A DNA stretch of 64,000 nucleotides from positions 28,867 through 92,866 of the forward strand of contig NZ_SMFN01000017.1 in assembly GCF_004349135.1 (NCBI RefSeq), given 5' to 3'. Positions 1 to 9,561 of the stretch are shown piece after piece. The stretch comes from Flavobacterium sandaracinum. Lineage in GTDB: Bacteria; Bacteroidota; Bacteroidia; Flavobacteriales; Flavobacteriaceae. The notes under the pieces were generated by a model. That model did no database searches. It was not told where the DNA came from and saw only the letters and a program-made list of their open reading frames with translations. Position 1 is the first letter of the stretch. Each line of letters begins with the position of its first letter. Both the position numbers and the translations under genes were made by a program.

Positions 1-457
1 TTTCATCCGCCTCAAAAACCCAATGCGGATTGTATTCCAGAGGGACTTGAAGAACACTAACTAAGGAGTCTACTTTTTTTTCTTTAAAAGCAGCAATGGC
101 TTTATCTATAAATCCCTTTTCTCGAAAAGGAGCAGTAGGTTGTAACAAACAAACCGCATCAAAAAATTTGCCTTTTGCTTCCAAAAAAGCGACGGCATGT
201 TGTACCACCGAAATACTAGAAGCGGTATCATCTGATAATTTTTCGGGACGTAAAAAAGGAACTTCAACTCCATAATCTAAAGCGACCGCTGCAATATTTG
301 AATCATCTGTAGAAACTAGTATTGTAGATAACAATGTACTTTCTAAGGCTTGTTCAATCGTATAACCAATTAAGGGCTTGTCACCCAATATTTTTATATT
401 CTTTCCAGAAACCCCCTTAGAACCTCCTCTAGCTGGAATTATCGCAAGGATTTTCAT
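1..457 (-). CDS. neuA: Acylneuraminate cytidylyltransferase, 3' end outside window
   Basis: This enzyme activates a nonulosonic acid (sialic acid or a relative) with CTP to give the CMP-sugar used by glycosyltransferases. The reverse strand opens with ATG at 457 and the N-terminal nucleotide-binding signature IIPARGGSKGVSGKN, followed by LVSTDDSNI and the LLQPTAPFR block, all typical of the NeuA/KdsB fold. About 152 residues are visible and the frame runs off the left edge. Its start overlaps the stop of the upstream methyltransferase-like gene as ATGA, which suggests translational coupling. neuC and neuB lie just upstream. Whether the sugar is Neu5Ac, legionaminic or pseudaminic acid cannot be told from this part. 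Confidence 0.9.
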   Translation of the reverse strand, partial: MKILAIIPARGGSKGVSGKNIKILGDKPLIGYTIEQALESTLLSTILVSTDDSNIAAVALDYGVEVPFLRPEKLSDDTASSISVVQHAVAFLEAKGKFFDAVCLLQPTAPFREKGFIDKAIAAFKEKKVDSLVSVLQVPLEYNPHWVFEADE

Positions 458-1083
458 ATAATCATTCTTAATTTATATTTTAAGGAGGTTGCTATTTTCT
501 CTAAAAACCAACTTGTTTTATTTCTAAAGTTTGGGTTTAAGCGAAAAAGAGTATATCCTCCAACAAAATGATTACTACTTACATCATAATAGGGAGAATG
601 CTTACTGTTTTTATTCAACGAAATGGAGCGATTTATTAAACATTTTGGAAATGTTTTTCTTAAAAATTCACGTTGATTTTCTCTATCCCCTTCAACAAAA
701 ATCAAGGTGTTGTCGTGCGCTATTTTTTTTAGAAAATTAGCATCATCAAACAATCCATCAATAATTATAAAATCAAATTTATTTTCGCCATTAAAATTCA
801 AATAACTTGAAATTGCATTATAATTAATGCTTTCTATTGATTGACCTAAATTTTCAGCTAATACGCTGTTACAAAATTCATTTTCTTCAGTTCCATAGTA
901 AGTGATTCGTTTATTTAAAGTACTTAATAAATAAGGTATTGTTCCTATTCCAATTCCAAATTCAAAAACAGAATGAATATTGTTTTGTTTTACAATTTTT
1001 TCAATTGCCATTAAAGCGTACTCAGAAGCAATATGTTGTGCACCCTCTTTTTTTGAAAATAATTGAAATACTTCTTTATGCAT
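454..1083 (-). CDS. SAM-dependent methyltransferase-like protein
   Basis: A 209-residue protein whose fold pattern resembles a class I SAM methyltransferase. A glycine-rich strand-loop FEFGIGIGTIPYLL lies near residues 40-55, an acidic strand YYGTEENEF follows, and FDFIIIDG takes the place of motif IV. No specific family is recognised and the substrate is unknown. It sits between neuC and neuA, 10 bp from neuC, with an ATGA overlap into neuA, so it belongs to the nonulosonic-acid block. It could modify the sugar or the glycan. It could also be a Rossmann-like protein without methyltransferase activity. Confidence 0.6.
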   Translation of the reverse strand: MHKEVFQLFSKKEGAQHIASEYALMAIEKIVKQNNIHSVFEFGIGIGTIPYLLSTLNKRITYYGTEENEFCNSVLAENLGQSIESINYNAISSYLNFNGENKFDFIIIDGLFDDANFLKKIAHDNTLIFVEGDRENQREFLRKTFPKCLINRSISLNKNSKHSPYYDVSSNHFVGGYTLFRLNPNFRNKTSWFLEKIATSLKYKLRMII

Positions 1084-1093
1084 AGATAATAGA

Positions 1094-2251
1094 TTAATAA
1101 GATATGGTTTTGTGAAATTGCAACGGAAGCGTCGCTAATAAATGGGCTATGGCATTTCCTGACTTTCCGCCTCCATAGACTGAGGAAACAGGTGCTTTTC
1201 CGTTTTGCAATATAGTTGCTACCGCAGCTATAATTTCAGTTTTGTTATAAGAAACATCCATTACGTTCTCTCCTCTATCGCGCCGATTTTGTCTGGTTCC
1301 AATATTAATTACAGGAACGCCCAAGTACGCGCATTCTCGAATCCCCACACTTGAATTACCAATTAATCCAATTGCATTATGGAGTAACACTAGAAAATCA
1401 TCGCCTTCCATATTCTTGAAAAAATGTACGTTTTCGAGCTTATTTTTTTCTCTAAAGCTACGAATTCCAGTGGATGTTCCATCTGCACCGGCATCCACAT
1501 TCGGCCAAAACCATAACGTAGGCAAGTTCAATTCGCTTACCGCTAAAAGTGTTTCTTCGATGTGTTTACGGGAATCCTGGTATTCTGTAGTAACAGGATG
1601 TTGCATTACCACGAAGTAACCTTGGGACAAATCGGGTGCCGCTCCTACACCTCCATACTTTTGATAGGGATTAAAGTTTAATGTCTTAACTTTTAAAATT
1701 GCTGAAGCGATATCTATCGAAGGACAACCGGTATTGAATACAAAATCAGGATTTTCACCCAATTTTAGCACACGTTCTTTCGCATTCTCTGAAGCCACAA
1801 AATGGTAATCTGCTAATTTTGTTATGGAGTGTCGCACTTTTTCGTCAATATTCCCAGTGACTTCACCTCCTTGTATGTGTGCCAATGGAATATTCATATA
1901 CGAGGCCGAAATTGCTGTAGCCATTGTTTCAAATCGATCAGCTACTGTGACAACAATATCAGGTTTTAAGTTATCAAAAACCGTCGAAAGTTCCAGAATT
2001 CCAATTCCGGTCGTCTTTGCAGCAGCCGTGAGATTTTCACCCTCCAAGACATTAAAGACTTTGGCCGCAATGATAAATCCATCTTTCTCGATATAATTTA
2101 CCGCCGCACCATAGCGTTCTAATAAGGCTGAGGCAGCAACAACCAATTGCAATTCTAAATAGGGATGTTCTTGTATTGCTTGTAACACCGTTTTCACACG
2201 GCTATAAGAGGGTCTCGCAGTAATGACTACTGCTATTTTTCTTTTTGGCAT
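1094..2251 (-). CDS. neuC: UDP-N-acetylglucosamine 2-epimerase (hydrolysing), NeuC family
   Basis: A 385-residue GT-B-fold enzyme. NeuC-type epimerases turn a UDP-HexNAc into free ManNAc (or the 2,4-diacetamido analogue) plus UDP, the first step to sialic or legionaminic acid. Visible family blocks are the N-terminal VITARPSYSRVK, the central HIQGGEVTGNIDEKVRHSITKLAD segment (read at roughly residues 125-150) and the C-terminal GNSSVGIRE nucleotide-binding motif. Length fits the family. It lies between neuB and the methyltransferase-like gene, all on the minus strand. The exact substrate cannot be read from sequence alone. Confidence 0.9.
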   Translation of the reverse strand: MPKRKIAVVITARPSYSRVKTVLQAIQEHPYLELQLVVAASALLERYGAAVNYIEKDGFIIAAKVFNVLEGENLTAAAKTTGIGILELSTVFDNLKPDIVVTVADRFETMATAISASYMNIPLAHIQGGEVTGNIDEKVRHSITKLADYHFVASENAKERVLKLGENPDFVFNTGCPSIDIASAILKVKTLNFNPYQKYGGVGAAPDLSQGYFVVMQHPVTTEYQDSRKHIEETLLAVSELNLPTLWFWPNVDAGADGTSTGIRSFREKNKLENVHFFKNMEGDDFLVLLHNAIGLIGNSSVGIRECAYLGVPVINIGTRQNRRDRGENVMDVSYNKTEIIAAVATILQNGKAPVSSVYGGGKSGNAIAHLLATLPLQFHKTISY

Positions 2252-2365
2252 TTTAGCGTTTTATTCTTGGGTTTAAAAGTAAACAAAAAGGAACGCTAAA
2301 AAAAATATTTAAAGTACTTCAATAAAATTACGTTGACAATTACAAACCAGTACCAACAAGGAAAA

Positions 2366-3403
2366 CTACTGTCCGTCTGAACTAGTGGAATAGTAATCCT
2401 GCTCATTCAAAAAATCCCATTGCTTCAAATCCCGATTCAATACCATCCCAATTACTTCTTGAAAACGGGATGCCTCAAGTCCATAGCCTTTCGGTTTTTT
2501 TGCTTCTAAATCATCGAAAGTGAGGATGTGATTTTTAGGCAAATTTTTATTTACTGCTAATGATTTTTCAAAGATTTGCTTGATTCCTGCGAACTCCGTA
2601 TTGTTGTTTTTATTTATAGGATTTGCTAAAGCAGTAGCTATAGTATGAACCGAAACCACAAAATCTTTTGTTTCTTGAATGGTTAAAGACGCTTTAACAT
2701 CGGGTCCAAAAAGCTGTCGATCAAAAACAACATGGAATTCTAAAATTTCTGCTCCCATTGCAGTTGCGGCAATACAAGTCTCCATTCTTGCAGAATGATC
2801 GGAAAAACCAACTGGAACATTATACCGGTCCTTTAATTCTTGAATCACATTTAATCCGTATTGTTCAGGCAATGTAGGATATGCTGTAGTACATTGCAAT
2901 ATAGAAAATTCGACTTTCCTTTCTCTTAGAAATGCAACAGTCTTATCTAGTTCTTCAAATGAACTCATTCCTGATGACAAGATAACTGGCTTTCCTGTTA
3001 GTGCAATCTTTTCTAAAATCAAGAAATTATTTACTTCGCCTGAACCTATTTTATACTGTTTTACACCGATATCCTCCAGCCAATCTACTGCCAAATTACT
3101 AAACGGTGAACAGATAAAATCAAGTTCTAGCGTATCGCAATGTTGCTTGATGCCTTTCCATTGTTCCAAAGAAAACCCCATCCTTTTCCAATAGTCAAAA
3201 CGAGTTTCATCTTCAACCGAGAATTTCACCCGGAATGGTTCGTGCTCACTACTTTCGGCTTCTGCAATATGCATTTGAAACTTTACGGCATCCACACCCG
3301 TTAGTGCAATAGCATCGATATAAGAATATAAAATACCCAAACTTCCCTCGTGAGCTTGACCGATTTCTGCAATGATATAAGGGGATAGTATTTTTAATGA
3401 CAT
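2366..3403 (-). CDS. neuB: N-acetylneuraminate (nonulosonate) synthase, NeuB family
   Basis: It condenses phosphoenolpyruvate with ManNAc or an analogue to make a nine-carbon sialic-type acid. The 345-residue protein starts with IIAEIGQAHEGS, then VDAVKFQ, FICSPF, KIGSGE and GFSDHS, the standard NeuB TIM-barrel sequence blocks. The last ~60 residues (SLAVNKNLPKNHILTFDDLEAKKP) form a SAF domain, which caps the active site in the family. Together with neuC and neuA it gives the core of a CMP-nonulosonate pathway. Its position next to a long glycosyltransferase run says the sugar is built into the local polysaccharide. Confidence 0.92.
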   Translation of the reverse strand: MSLKILSPYIIAEIGQAHEGSLGILYSYIDAIALTGVDAVKFQMHIAEAESSEHEPFRVKFSVEDETRFDYWKRMGFSLEQWKGIKQHCDTLELDFICSPFSNLAVDWLEDIGVKQYKIGSGEVNNFLILEKIALTGKPVILSSGMSSFEELDKTVAFLRERKVEFSILQCTTAYPTLPEQYGLNVIQELKDRYNVPVGFSDHSARMETCIAATAMGAEILEFHVVFDRQLFGPDVKASLTIQETKDFVVSVHTIATALANPINKNNNTEFAGIKQIFEKSLAVNKNLPKNHILTFDDLEAKKPKGYGLEASRFQEVIGMVLNRDLKQWDFLNEQDYYSTSSDGQ

Positions 3404-3520
3404 ATTTCAAGGTTTTATAAAGTAGTAACAAAAATACTTTTTTTACAGCAAACACAAGTTATTCTTATTTGCAAAACTCTTTTAGTAAAGTGAATAATAT
3501 GTGAAAATAGTATCTTAAAT

Positions 3521-4426
3521 TTAATTTTTGTTTTCAGGCTGCCAGTATATCTTTGCATCCGGCAATTTATTGTAAGCAATATATTCTTCTTTAGATAGGC
3601 GATTACTATTTTTAATAATTTTTGGAATGGCTGATATCAAATCCCACAAACCTAATGTAATAGCCTGAAATACTTTTAAATCACCTTTAAATATTTTTAA
3701 TTTTAACTGCATCCAGATACTATACCCCATTTTCTTGGGAATCATTGAAAGTGGATAAAATAAAAAGTACAAATACCAACCCGAACGCAATGAACGTCGG
3801 AGTCGCAGTATGTAATCTGCGTTATTTTTTCTAGCCTTCACATCAACCCGGTGTTGAACTAAAACTTCTGGTAAATAATGAATTTCTATGTTTTTTTTAA
3901 ATAGCTCATAAGAAGCAAATTCTTCCTCTCCATAAAACACAAACCAACTCGGATAATTTGGGATAGTCTGCCAAGCTTTCATTCGCCAAACATGACCGCA
4001 ACCCACAAATCCCTGAACTCGGGCTGAGACATCGTTAGTGAATATCGTTTGAGGCTCAATTAAACCCCAATAAATGCGAAAAGCCAATACCCCACAATTA
4101 CTATTAACGGCGAAATGGTTTAAAATTAAAGGCAAAGCATTATCTGTAATAAAATGAGCATCATCATCTAATGATATTGCAAAATCTGTTTTAGTTTGAT
4201 TTAACATCTGATTACGACAGTGAATCAATCCTTTAGAAACCTGATTCCTTAATAAAGTTATATTTGGATAATTATCTTTTACAAATTTACTTGTATCATC
4301 TGTTGAGCCATCATCAAATATGACACAGGAAACATCTTGAAGTAAGTAACTGATTTTACTTAAGGTAAAAGCCAAGTCAGAAAGCCGATTTTTAGTGGTA
4401 ATAAGAAGAGTAAAAGTCATTTTCAT
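3521..4426 (-). CDS. Glycosyltransferase family 2
   Basis: A 301-residue GT-A-fold transferase of the surface-glycan cluster. It shows the family 2 N-terminus (LLITTKNR), the nucleotide-binding FDDGSTDD at 38-44, and the metal-binding DDD at 87-89. A C-terminal HRVDVKARKN segment follows the acceptor domain. A second Met at residue 3 is an equally good start. It is the last glycosyltransferase before the neuB block. Donor and acceptor are unknown. Confidence 0.85.
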   Translation of the reverse strand: MKMTFTLLITTKNRLSDLAFTLSKISYLLQDVSCVIFDDGSTDDTSKFVKDNYPNITLLRNQVSKGLIHCRNQMLNQTKTDFAISLDDDAHFITDNALPLILNHFAVNSNCGVLAFRIYWGLIEPQTIFTNDVSARVQGFVGCGHVWRMKAWQTIPNYPSWFVFYGEEEFASYELFKKNIEIHYLPEVLVQHRVDVKARKNNADYILRLRRSLRSGWYLYFLFYPLSMIPKKMGYSIWMQLKLKIFKGDLKVFQAITLGLWDLISAIPKIIKNSNRLSKEEYIAYNKLPDAKIYWQPENKN

Positions 4427-4450
4427 TACTTCTGTTTTATAATTATTGTA

Positions 4451-5671
4451 TTAGTTACCACCATCTTTTGCATACAGAATAGTTTCCAAAAGTACTTTAA
4501 AATTTTCAGTTGAGAAATAATCTCCAAATGGATTCAAGGGTTCATCAAAATTTAATCTGTTTACAATAAGATTCTCTAATTTCTTTTTGATTTCATTTTT
4601 ATCTGCATAACTAGCAATATACTGCTCCTCTTTAATTATCAAACGTATTTCACTACGCTCGGGTGCCACAACAAATACGGGTTTACCTATTGAAGCCAAA
4701 AAAGGTGCTTTGCCTACCAAGGTGTTGCTATAAAGAGGTCCGTTTTCTAAAATGATATTTATATCAGCTTCATGGATTTGTTCATAACAGGAGTTAGAAA
4801 AATTTATCGTATCTAAAATAATAATATTTTTATTTTTTGAATATTTCTCTCTAAGTCTTGCATTCTGCTGCCCATTTAGCCTTGCTACAAACTCTGTATT
4901 CTCTTTATAGATTGAATTACATTCTACTAACTCTTGATAAGCGTCAAAAACAACATCCATATTTCTACCAAACATAATTGCCCCGTGATAAGAAATTAAT
5001 AATTTCCTATTTTTTTTGAGAACTTTACTTAAAACTGTCAAATCAAAAACATGCGCGTCGTATTGATGAGGCAAATGGTAGAATTTTTTTCTGGAACCAT
5101 ATAAATACTGCATATCTTCGGCCATTAATCGAGCCGAACTCATGCAAGTTTTGGCCTGAGAAATCACAGCGTGCATTTTTTTTAATTTAAAAAGCTCTAG
5201 AATAGTTAATGGACTTTGGGTTCCTGCATACCAAAACAAGGGATAAGGGTCGTGAAAATTGACAATGGCTTTTTGTAAAATGGGTAAATCTTTGGTAGCC
5301 AAAATTACTTCGTGGTCAATACCCGCGCTTCGTATAAAGATATGATCGTATTTCTTGTAATCAATCTTTGCAATAATATTTGCATATACTCTATGAACAT
5401 GCTCAACTACTAAAGAAGTATGAAATAATCTCCAATATATTTTGTTGAACCATTTAATAAAATAAGGTGTTTCAAGCTTTACTATGTGCGTTATAATTTC
5501 ATTTACAGGCAATAAATATAAGTTATCCTCGCTAGGCGATTGTTTAATATAAACCACATCGATAACAGCGTCTGGGTAAGATTTTCTTAATTTGGCAATA
5601 AATGATCTTGAAACAATTCCTTCGCTTGTACCTGATGTTCTAAGATCTTGCGCTATAACTAGTAAATTCAT
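4451..5671 (-). CDS. GT-B glycosyltransferase (family 4-like)
   Basis: A 406-residue protein with a two-Rossmann GT-B layout. The N-terminal half starts MNLLVIAQDLRTSGTSEGI, and the C-terminal half has a LISYHGAIMFGRNMD strand followed by VGKAPFLASIGKPVFVV, where GT4 enzymes bind the nucleotide sugar. The usual EGFG/EAMA motif is not clear, so the family call is by layout and context. It is separated from the following GT2 gene (start 4426) by 24 bp and from the preceding one by 7 bp, consistent with one operon. Confidence 0.65.
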   Translation of the reverse strand: MNLLVIAQDLRTSGTSEGIVSRSFIAKLRKSYPDAVIDVVYIKQSPSEDNLYLLPVNEIITHIVKLETPYFIKWFNKIYWRLFHTSLVVEHVHRVYANIIAKIDYKKYDHIFIRSAGIDHEVILATKDLPILQKAIVNFHDPYPLFWYAGTQSPLTILELFKLKKMHAVISQAKTCMSSARLMAEDMQYLYGSRKKFYHLPHQYDAHVFDLTVLSKVLKKNRKLLISYHGAIMFGRNMDVVFDAYQELVECNSIYKENTEFVARLNGQQNARLREKYSKNKNIIILDTINFSNSCYEQIHEADINIILENGPLYSNTLVGKAPFLASIGKPVFVVAPERSEIRLIIKEEQYIASYADKNEIKKKLENLIVNRLNFDEPLNPFGDYFSTENFKVLLETILYAKDGGN

Positions 5672-5678
5672 TTCGTAT

Positions 5679-6638
5679 TCATTTTTTTAGTTCAAGATTT
5701 CCTATTTTATTTTTTACTACTTTTTTCAGCCAATGTATTTTCAACCTGAAAGGCAAAATAGCATAAAAAACCCGCCATTTTACTTTTTCAAACTTAGGAA
5801 GATCTAAGACATATAAAATACCATCAAAGAGATTATACTCTTCGTAGTCTATAGCTGTTGCAATAAAATAGCGCTTAAGTGAATATGTTAGTAATTGTTT
5901 TTGTTTTAGATTTTGAACCACTAAGATAATGGCATCGACATAAGATGCCCTTCGTATGGGATTATTACTGTAAAACTCCCCAGTATTAGATCGCAAGTGT
6001 TTTCTGCCATAGAATAAACATTTATCAATCGAAATGCCATGATAACCTGCTGATACTATTCGAGAATACAATTCCCATTCTTCAGCGTACATCAAAGTTT
6101 CTACAAATCGATGCTTTTTAAAGCAAATTTTCTTCCACATTACTGCACAGGAATTAAACTGCAATTCGTTGTTCAACATCTGTAGAATATCTTTATCGTT
6201 TATATAGAAATGGGTATAGTCTTTTGATAAATCAAAATCATAATGAAATCCCTCAAAAAATACATTTCTAACGTATCTACAAAAATAAATATCATTATTA
6301 TTTGATAACTCTGATACGCATATCTGTAAATTTTGAGGATGCGGAATATCGTCATCATCAAAGAAAATTATAAAATCTCCTTTTGCTATATCTAAACCAT
6401 AGTTTCTAGATCCTGGTAACCCCTTTAAGTAATCATTTGTTCTTAAATAAAATTTAAAACGATTATCTTTTTCAATAAAAGACTCAACAACCTCTTTAGT
6501 ATTATCTGTTCCTCCATCATCAATAATCAAGCATTCCCAATCCAAAAAAGTTTGTTTTTGAATGGACAAAAGCGATTCTACTATGAAATTCGCTCTATTA
6601 TAAGTTGCCATAATAATGGTTACGGTCGGATAAGTCAT
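5679..6638 (-). CDS. Glycosyltransferase family 2
   Basis: A 319-residue GT-A transferase. TIIMATYNRANFI at the N-terminus, IIDDGGTDNT near residue 40, GLPGSRNYGL near 75 and the acidic FFDDDDIP around 93-99 are classic GT2 elements. It lies inside the minus-strand glycan operon, 11 bp downstream of the STELLO-like gene. The acceptor specificity cannot be inferred. Confidence 0.88.
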   Translation of the reverse strand: MTYPTVTIIMATYNRANFIVESLLSIQKQTFLDWECLIIDDGGTDNTKEVVESFIEKDNRFKFYLRTNDYLKGLPGSRNYGLDIAKGDFIIFFDDDDIPHPQNLQICVSELSNNNDIYFCRYVRNVFFEGFHYDFDLSKDYTHFYINDKDILQMLNNELQFNSCAVMWKKICFKKHRFVETLMYAEEWELYSRIVSAGYHGISIDKCLFYGRKHLRSNTGEFYSNNPIRRASYVDAIILVVQNLKQKQLLTYSLKRYFIATAIDYEEYNLFDGILYVLDLPKFEKVKWRVFYAILPFRLKIHWLKKVVKNKIGNLELKK

Positions 6639-6649
6639 CTTTAAAACTT

Positions 6650-7657
6650 TTAATTTACGCCGTCATTGGCATCACTAATACTTTTGATATCCATTAACCA
6701 CGTTGCAAGTACTTTTAGTTCTAATTCACAAACTATTCCTTCTTTCAATAATGCGTTATAAGCATTATAAAGATTCGTTTCAATACTTTCTGATTTTGAA
6801 ATGGAATTGGTAACTAATTTCACTACGTTATCACAATATTCATACATTGGAATCTCAGAAATAAAATCTTTCATATAATCGTGTGGATTCCTTTTTTGAA
6901 CAACAGTTGCATTAACAAAACCCAATTGATATCCGTACAACCACATTATAGGTTGAGCCACTAATCCTCTTAAAATATCGGTAAACCTAAAGGTAACATA
7001 GGTTGGCAAATACATTAAAACAAACAACTCTTTTCGAATGATTGTATTTTGGGTGTTAAACGGACTAATTATACTTTGACCACAGACAACAGGCTCACGC
7101 TCTTCAAAATAACAAGCTTTGTCATTTGTTAACCGATAAATTGCATCTACATCTGGATCTTCATCTGCTAAACCTTGCCAAATTCCAACTTTACACTCTT
7201 TTATTTCTATCTTTTTTTCAAGTTCAAATTGAGTATTAATCAGTTTTAAAGGCAAGCCTCGTGGCCAAATTTTTTGTTTAGTATAAAGTTGGTATATATT
7301 CACAAATCCTTCTCCTTTGGTAATACAATCGTATTTACCTTCAAATTTGGGAAAACGCCAATTAATTTTTGGAATATTATCGTCATCCGTATCAATAATA
7401 TAATTGGCACCGTTTTGCATCGCTTTTAAATAGCCCAACATTTTTCTACAATAATGATTATAAGGCAAAACTGTAGCTAGTTTAAAATGTAACTTTTCTT
7501 GTTGCAAAACCGAAATATAATCGACATTTTTACAATTCCAATCTTCTGGCGACTTTCTGTCTCCTACAACAATTAGCCGATAATCTTTCATTTTTGAAAA
7601 GGCAACAACCGCCTCTGTTGGATCAAAAATTGATGTGATTACAATATATTTTATCAT
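6650..7657 (-). CDS. STELLO/DUF288-like glycosyltransferase
   Basis: About 335 residues resembling the DUF288 (STELLO) family of putative glycosyltransferases: VITSIFDPTEAV at the N-terminus, a VVGDRKSPEDW segment, a KMLGYLKAMQNGAN helix, and the acidic YIIDTDDDNIP that would bind metal and nucleotide sugar. An ATG at 7672 gives five more residues. I prefer 7657 because it overlaps the upstream stop as ATGA and has a GGAAAA stretch in front. The function in bacteria is poorly defined; here it should add a sugar to the surface glycan or its carrier. Confidence 0.65.
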   Translation of the reverse strand: MIKYIVITSIFDPTEAVVAFSKMKDYRLIVVGDRKSPEDWNCKNVDYISVLQQEKLHFKLATVLPYNHYCRKMLGYLKAMQNGANYIIDTDDDNIPKINWRFPKFEGKYDCITKGEGFVNIYQLYTKQKIWPRGLPLKLINTQFELEKKIEIKECKVGIWQGLADEDPDVDAIYRLTNDKACYFEEREPVVCGQSIISPFNTQNTIIRKELFVLMYLPTYVTFRFTDILRGLVAQPIMWLYGYQLGFVNATVVQKRNPHDYMKDFISEIPMYEYCDNVVKLVTNSISKSESIETNLYNAYNALLKEGIVCELELKVLATWLMDIKSISDANDGVN

Positions 7658-8577
7658 AATTCTGTTTTCCATTTGGATAATTTAATGGGGTGAAGATAAA
7701 GATGGTTTTCAGGAAAATCATTTAAAAGCAAATTTAATTTTCCGTCATATTTATCTAATATTTTATGCTGTTCTTTTGTCCAGAGTGCTTCGCCTTGCAA
7801 TTTTAAATCTTTTTCAGTAACAATTTCGCTAGCTGACAATACCATTGAGGTTGGCACAGCAACCTCAACAAATAATCTTGTCGAAGCAAAGACACCACAG
7901 TAATGACTGAATTGCTTTATTGATTCAGCACTGATAACAAAAATATCGGAGTATGCGCCAACAAGAGGATAGGATAAATGGTATTCTCTGTTTTTATTTT
8001 TAAATTGCCTTCTTTTCCATAAAAAATAGCAAAGAACTTTTTTAATTTTAAATAGCTCAGGAAATTCTGGTTTATTAAATATTTGGAGATAATTTAAAGG
8101 TTTAATTTCTAATCCAAATTTCGCAAATAATTGTAATGCAGCATCGCAATCAGGAAGTTGGTTTTTTGCCTCAACGCCAGGGCAATTAATGTTCCAGGAA
8201 AAGGCATCACCGATTCGTGGCCAAAAATCTTTACGTTTGTGTAAACTAATGATTTCTGGGATGAACGAGGCTGAAGTATTTAATTTTAGATATTTTGAAT
8301 AATTATTTTCATTTATCACAGGGTTTAAAATCAAATCATCAGCAATGAAAAAATAATGTTTGTATTCATCTCTGAAATAGCTTTTAAATCCCTGCGAAAC
8401 ATATCCTTGAAAATAATAAGAGCATTCATATACTGGGATTACATTGTTTTTTTCTCCATTATAAAATGGAACTAAATGATAGATGTTCCTAAATCTATCT
8501 TTATAAATTTGCTCTAAAATTTCAATATTTTTATTATACTGATGATTATAGATAATAATTAGAACTACTTCACTCAT
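7654..8577 (-). CDS. Unrecognised protein of the glycan cluster, GT-A-like
   Basis: I do not recognise this 307-residue family. Visible features are a short hydrophobic start (VVLIIIYNH), a YFFIADDLILNP segment at residues 75-86 that resembles a DXD metal site of GT-A enzymes, and a Trp/Pro-rich middle. There are no membrane segments. It ends with an ATGA overlap into the STELLO-like gene, so the two are probably made together. A glycosyltransferase-like role is inferred from the acidic pair and the neighbours only. Confidence 0.5.
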   Translation of the reverse strand: MSEVVLIIIYNHQYNKNIEILEQIYKDRFRNIYHLVPFYNGEKNNVIPVYECSYYFQGYVSQGFKSYFRDEYKHYFFIADDLILNPVINENNYSKYLKLNTSASFIPEIISLHKRKDFWPRIGDAFSWNINCPGVEAKNQLPDCDAALQLFAKFGLEIKPLNYLQIFNKPEFPELFKIKKVLCYFLWKRRQFKNKNREYHLSYPLVGAYSDIFVISAESIKQFSHYCGVFASTRLFVEVAVPTSMVLSASEIVTEKDLKLQGEALWTKEQHKILDKYDGKLNLLLNDFPENHLYLHPIKLSKWKTEL

Positions 8578-8703
8578 TTTCTCTAGTTATATTTCCAATT
8601 AACTTAGTCAGATAAAAAATATTATTTTTTATTATTTTTTATCAGTTAAGCGATTATTTTACTTAAATAAAATTACTTCTTTCATGATAAGCAATAATTA
8701 ACA

Positions 8704-9555
8704 TTATTTTAAATTATATCGATTAAATAAATATTTAATCAATCGAAAAGGTTTTAATATCAATGACCCAACCTTAAAATCTATTTTGTTTTCGATTTTC
8801 ACATTATTCTTTTTTTCCAATGATATTGTAGTTAAAAAATATTCTATCATTTTTTCATAATTATTTAAATACAATTCTTTATGCTTTGAATAAAGATATT
8901 TTTTTATGGCAACATCATGATTTGCATATGCGTCTAAACGCATCGAAAAAGTATGTTGACGATAGAAAAATAAACTTTCAGGTATTACATGAACCTGCCA
9001 ACCACTATTACAAACTCGTATGTAAAATTCCCAATCTTCATAACCTGTTTTCATATTTTCATCATAACCTCCAACTTCTACCCAGCACTTTCTTCGAAAT
9101 AATGACGTTCCGTTACATGCATTCTGAAATAAAAAATCATCAATTGTTTTACCATTTGGCTTTATAATTGCAATTTCCTTATCGTCTTTAAATCGTTTAA
9201 CCCAACTACTAACGACACCTATTTTGGAATTATTATCAAGAACTTTTAATGCTTTTTCAATAAATGTTTTTTCATATTTATCATCGGCGTCAAGTGTTAA
9301 AATATACTCACTATTTGCATTTTTAATTCCAAAATTTCTTGCGCTAGACAAACCACCATTTTCTTGATACAGATAATGAATTCTTGAATCTTTACCACAC
9401 CATTTTTCTGCAATTATTTTAGTGTTATCAGGACTTCCATCGTCAACAATAAAGCATTCCCAGTTGTCATGAGTTTGCTTCACGATAGATTGAATTGCTT
9501 CACTTAAAAAGTTAGCTTGATTATAACAGGGTATTACAACTGAAACTTTATTCAA
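8704..9555 (-). CDS. Glycosyltransferase family 2
   Basis: A 283-residue GT-A enzyme. It has the N-terminal VSVVIPCYNQANFL, FIVDDGSPDNT near residue 40, NGGLSSARNFGI near 68-78 and the DADD metal site at 89-92, followed by GYDENMKTGYEDWEF, the usual GT2 catalytic-base region. It is a complete, typical member. The start is separated by 6 bp from the stop of the upstream GT2 gene. Substrates are unknown. Confidence 0.9.
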   Translation of the reverse strand: MNKVSVVIPCYNQANFLSEAIQSIVKQTHDNWECFIVDDGSPDNTKIIAEKWCGKDSRIHYLYQENGGLSSARNFGIKNANSEYILTLDADDKYEKTFIEKALKVLDNNSKIGVVSSWVKRFKDDKEIAIIKPNGKTIDDFLFQNACNGTSLFRRKCWVEVGGYDENMKTGYEDWEFYIRVCNSGWQVHVIPESLFFYRQHTFSMRLDAYANHDVAIKKYLYSKHKELYLNNYEKMIEYFLTTISLEKKNNVKIENKIDFKVGSLILKPFRLIKYLFNRYNLK

Positions 9556-9561
9556 GATATT

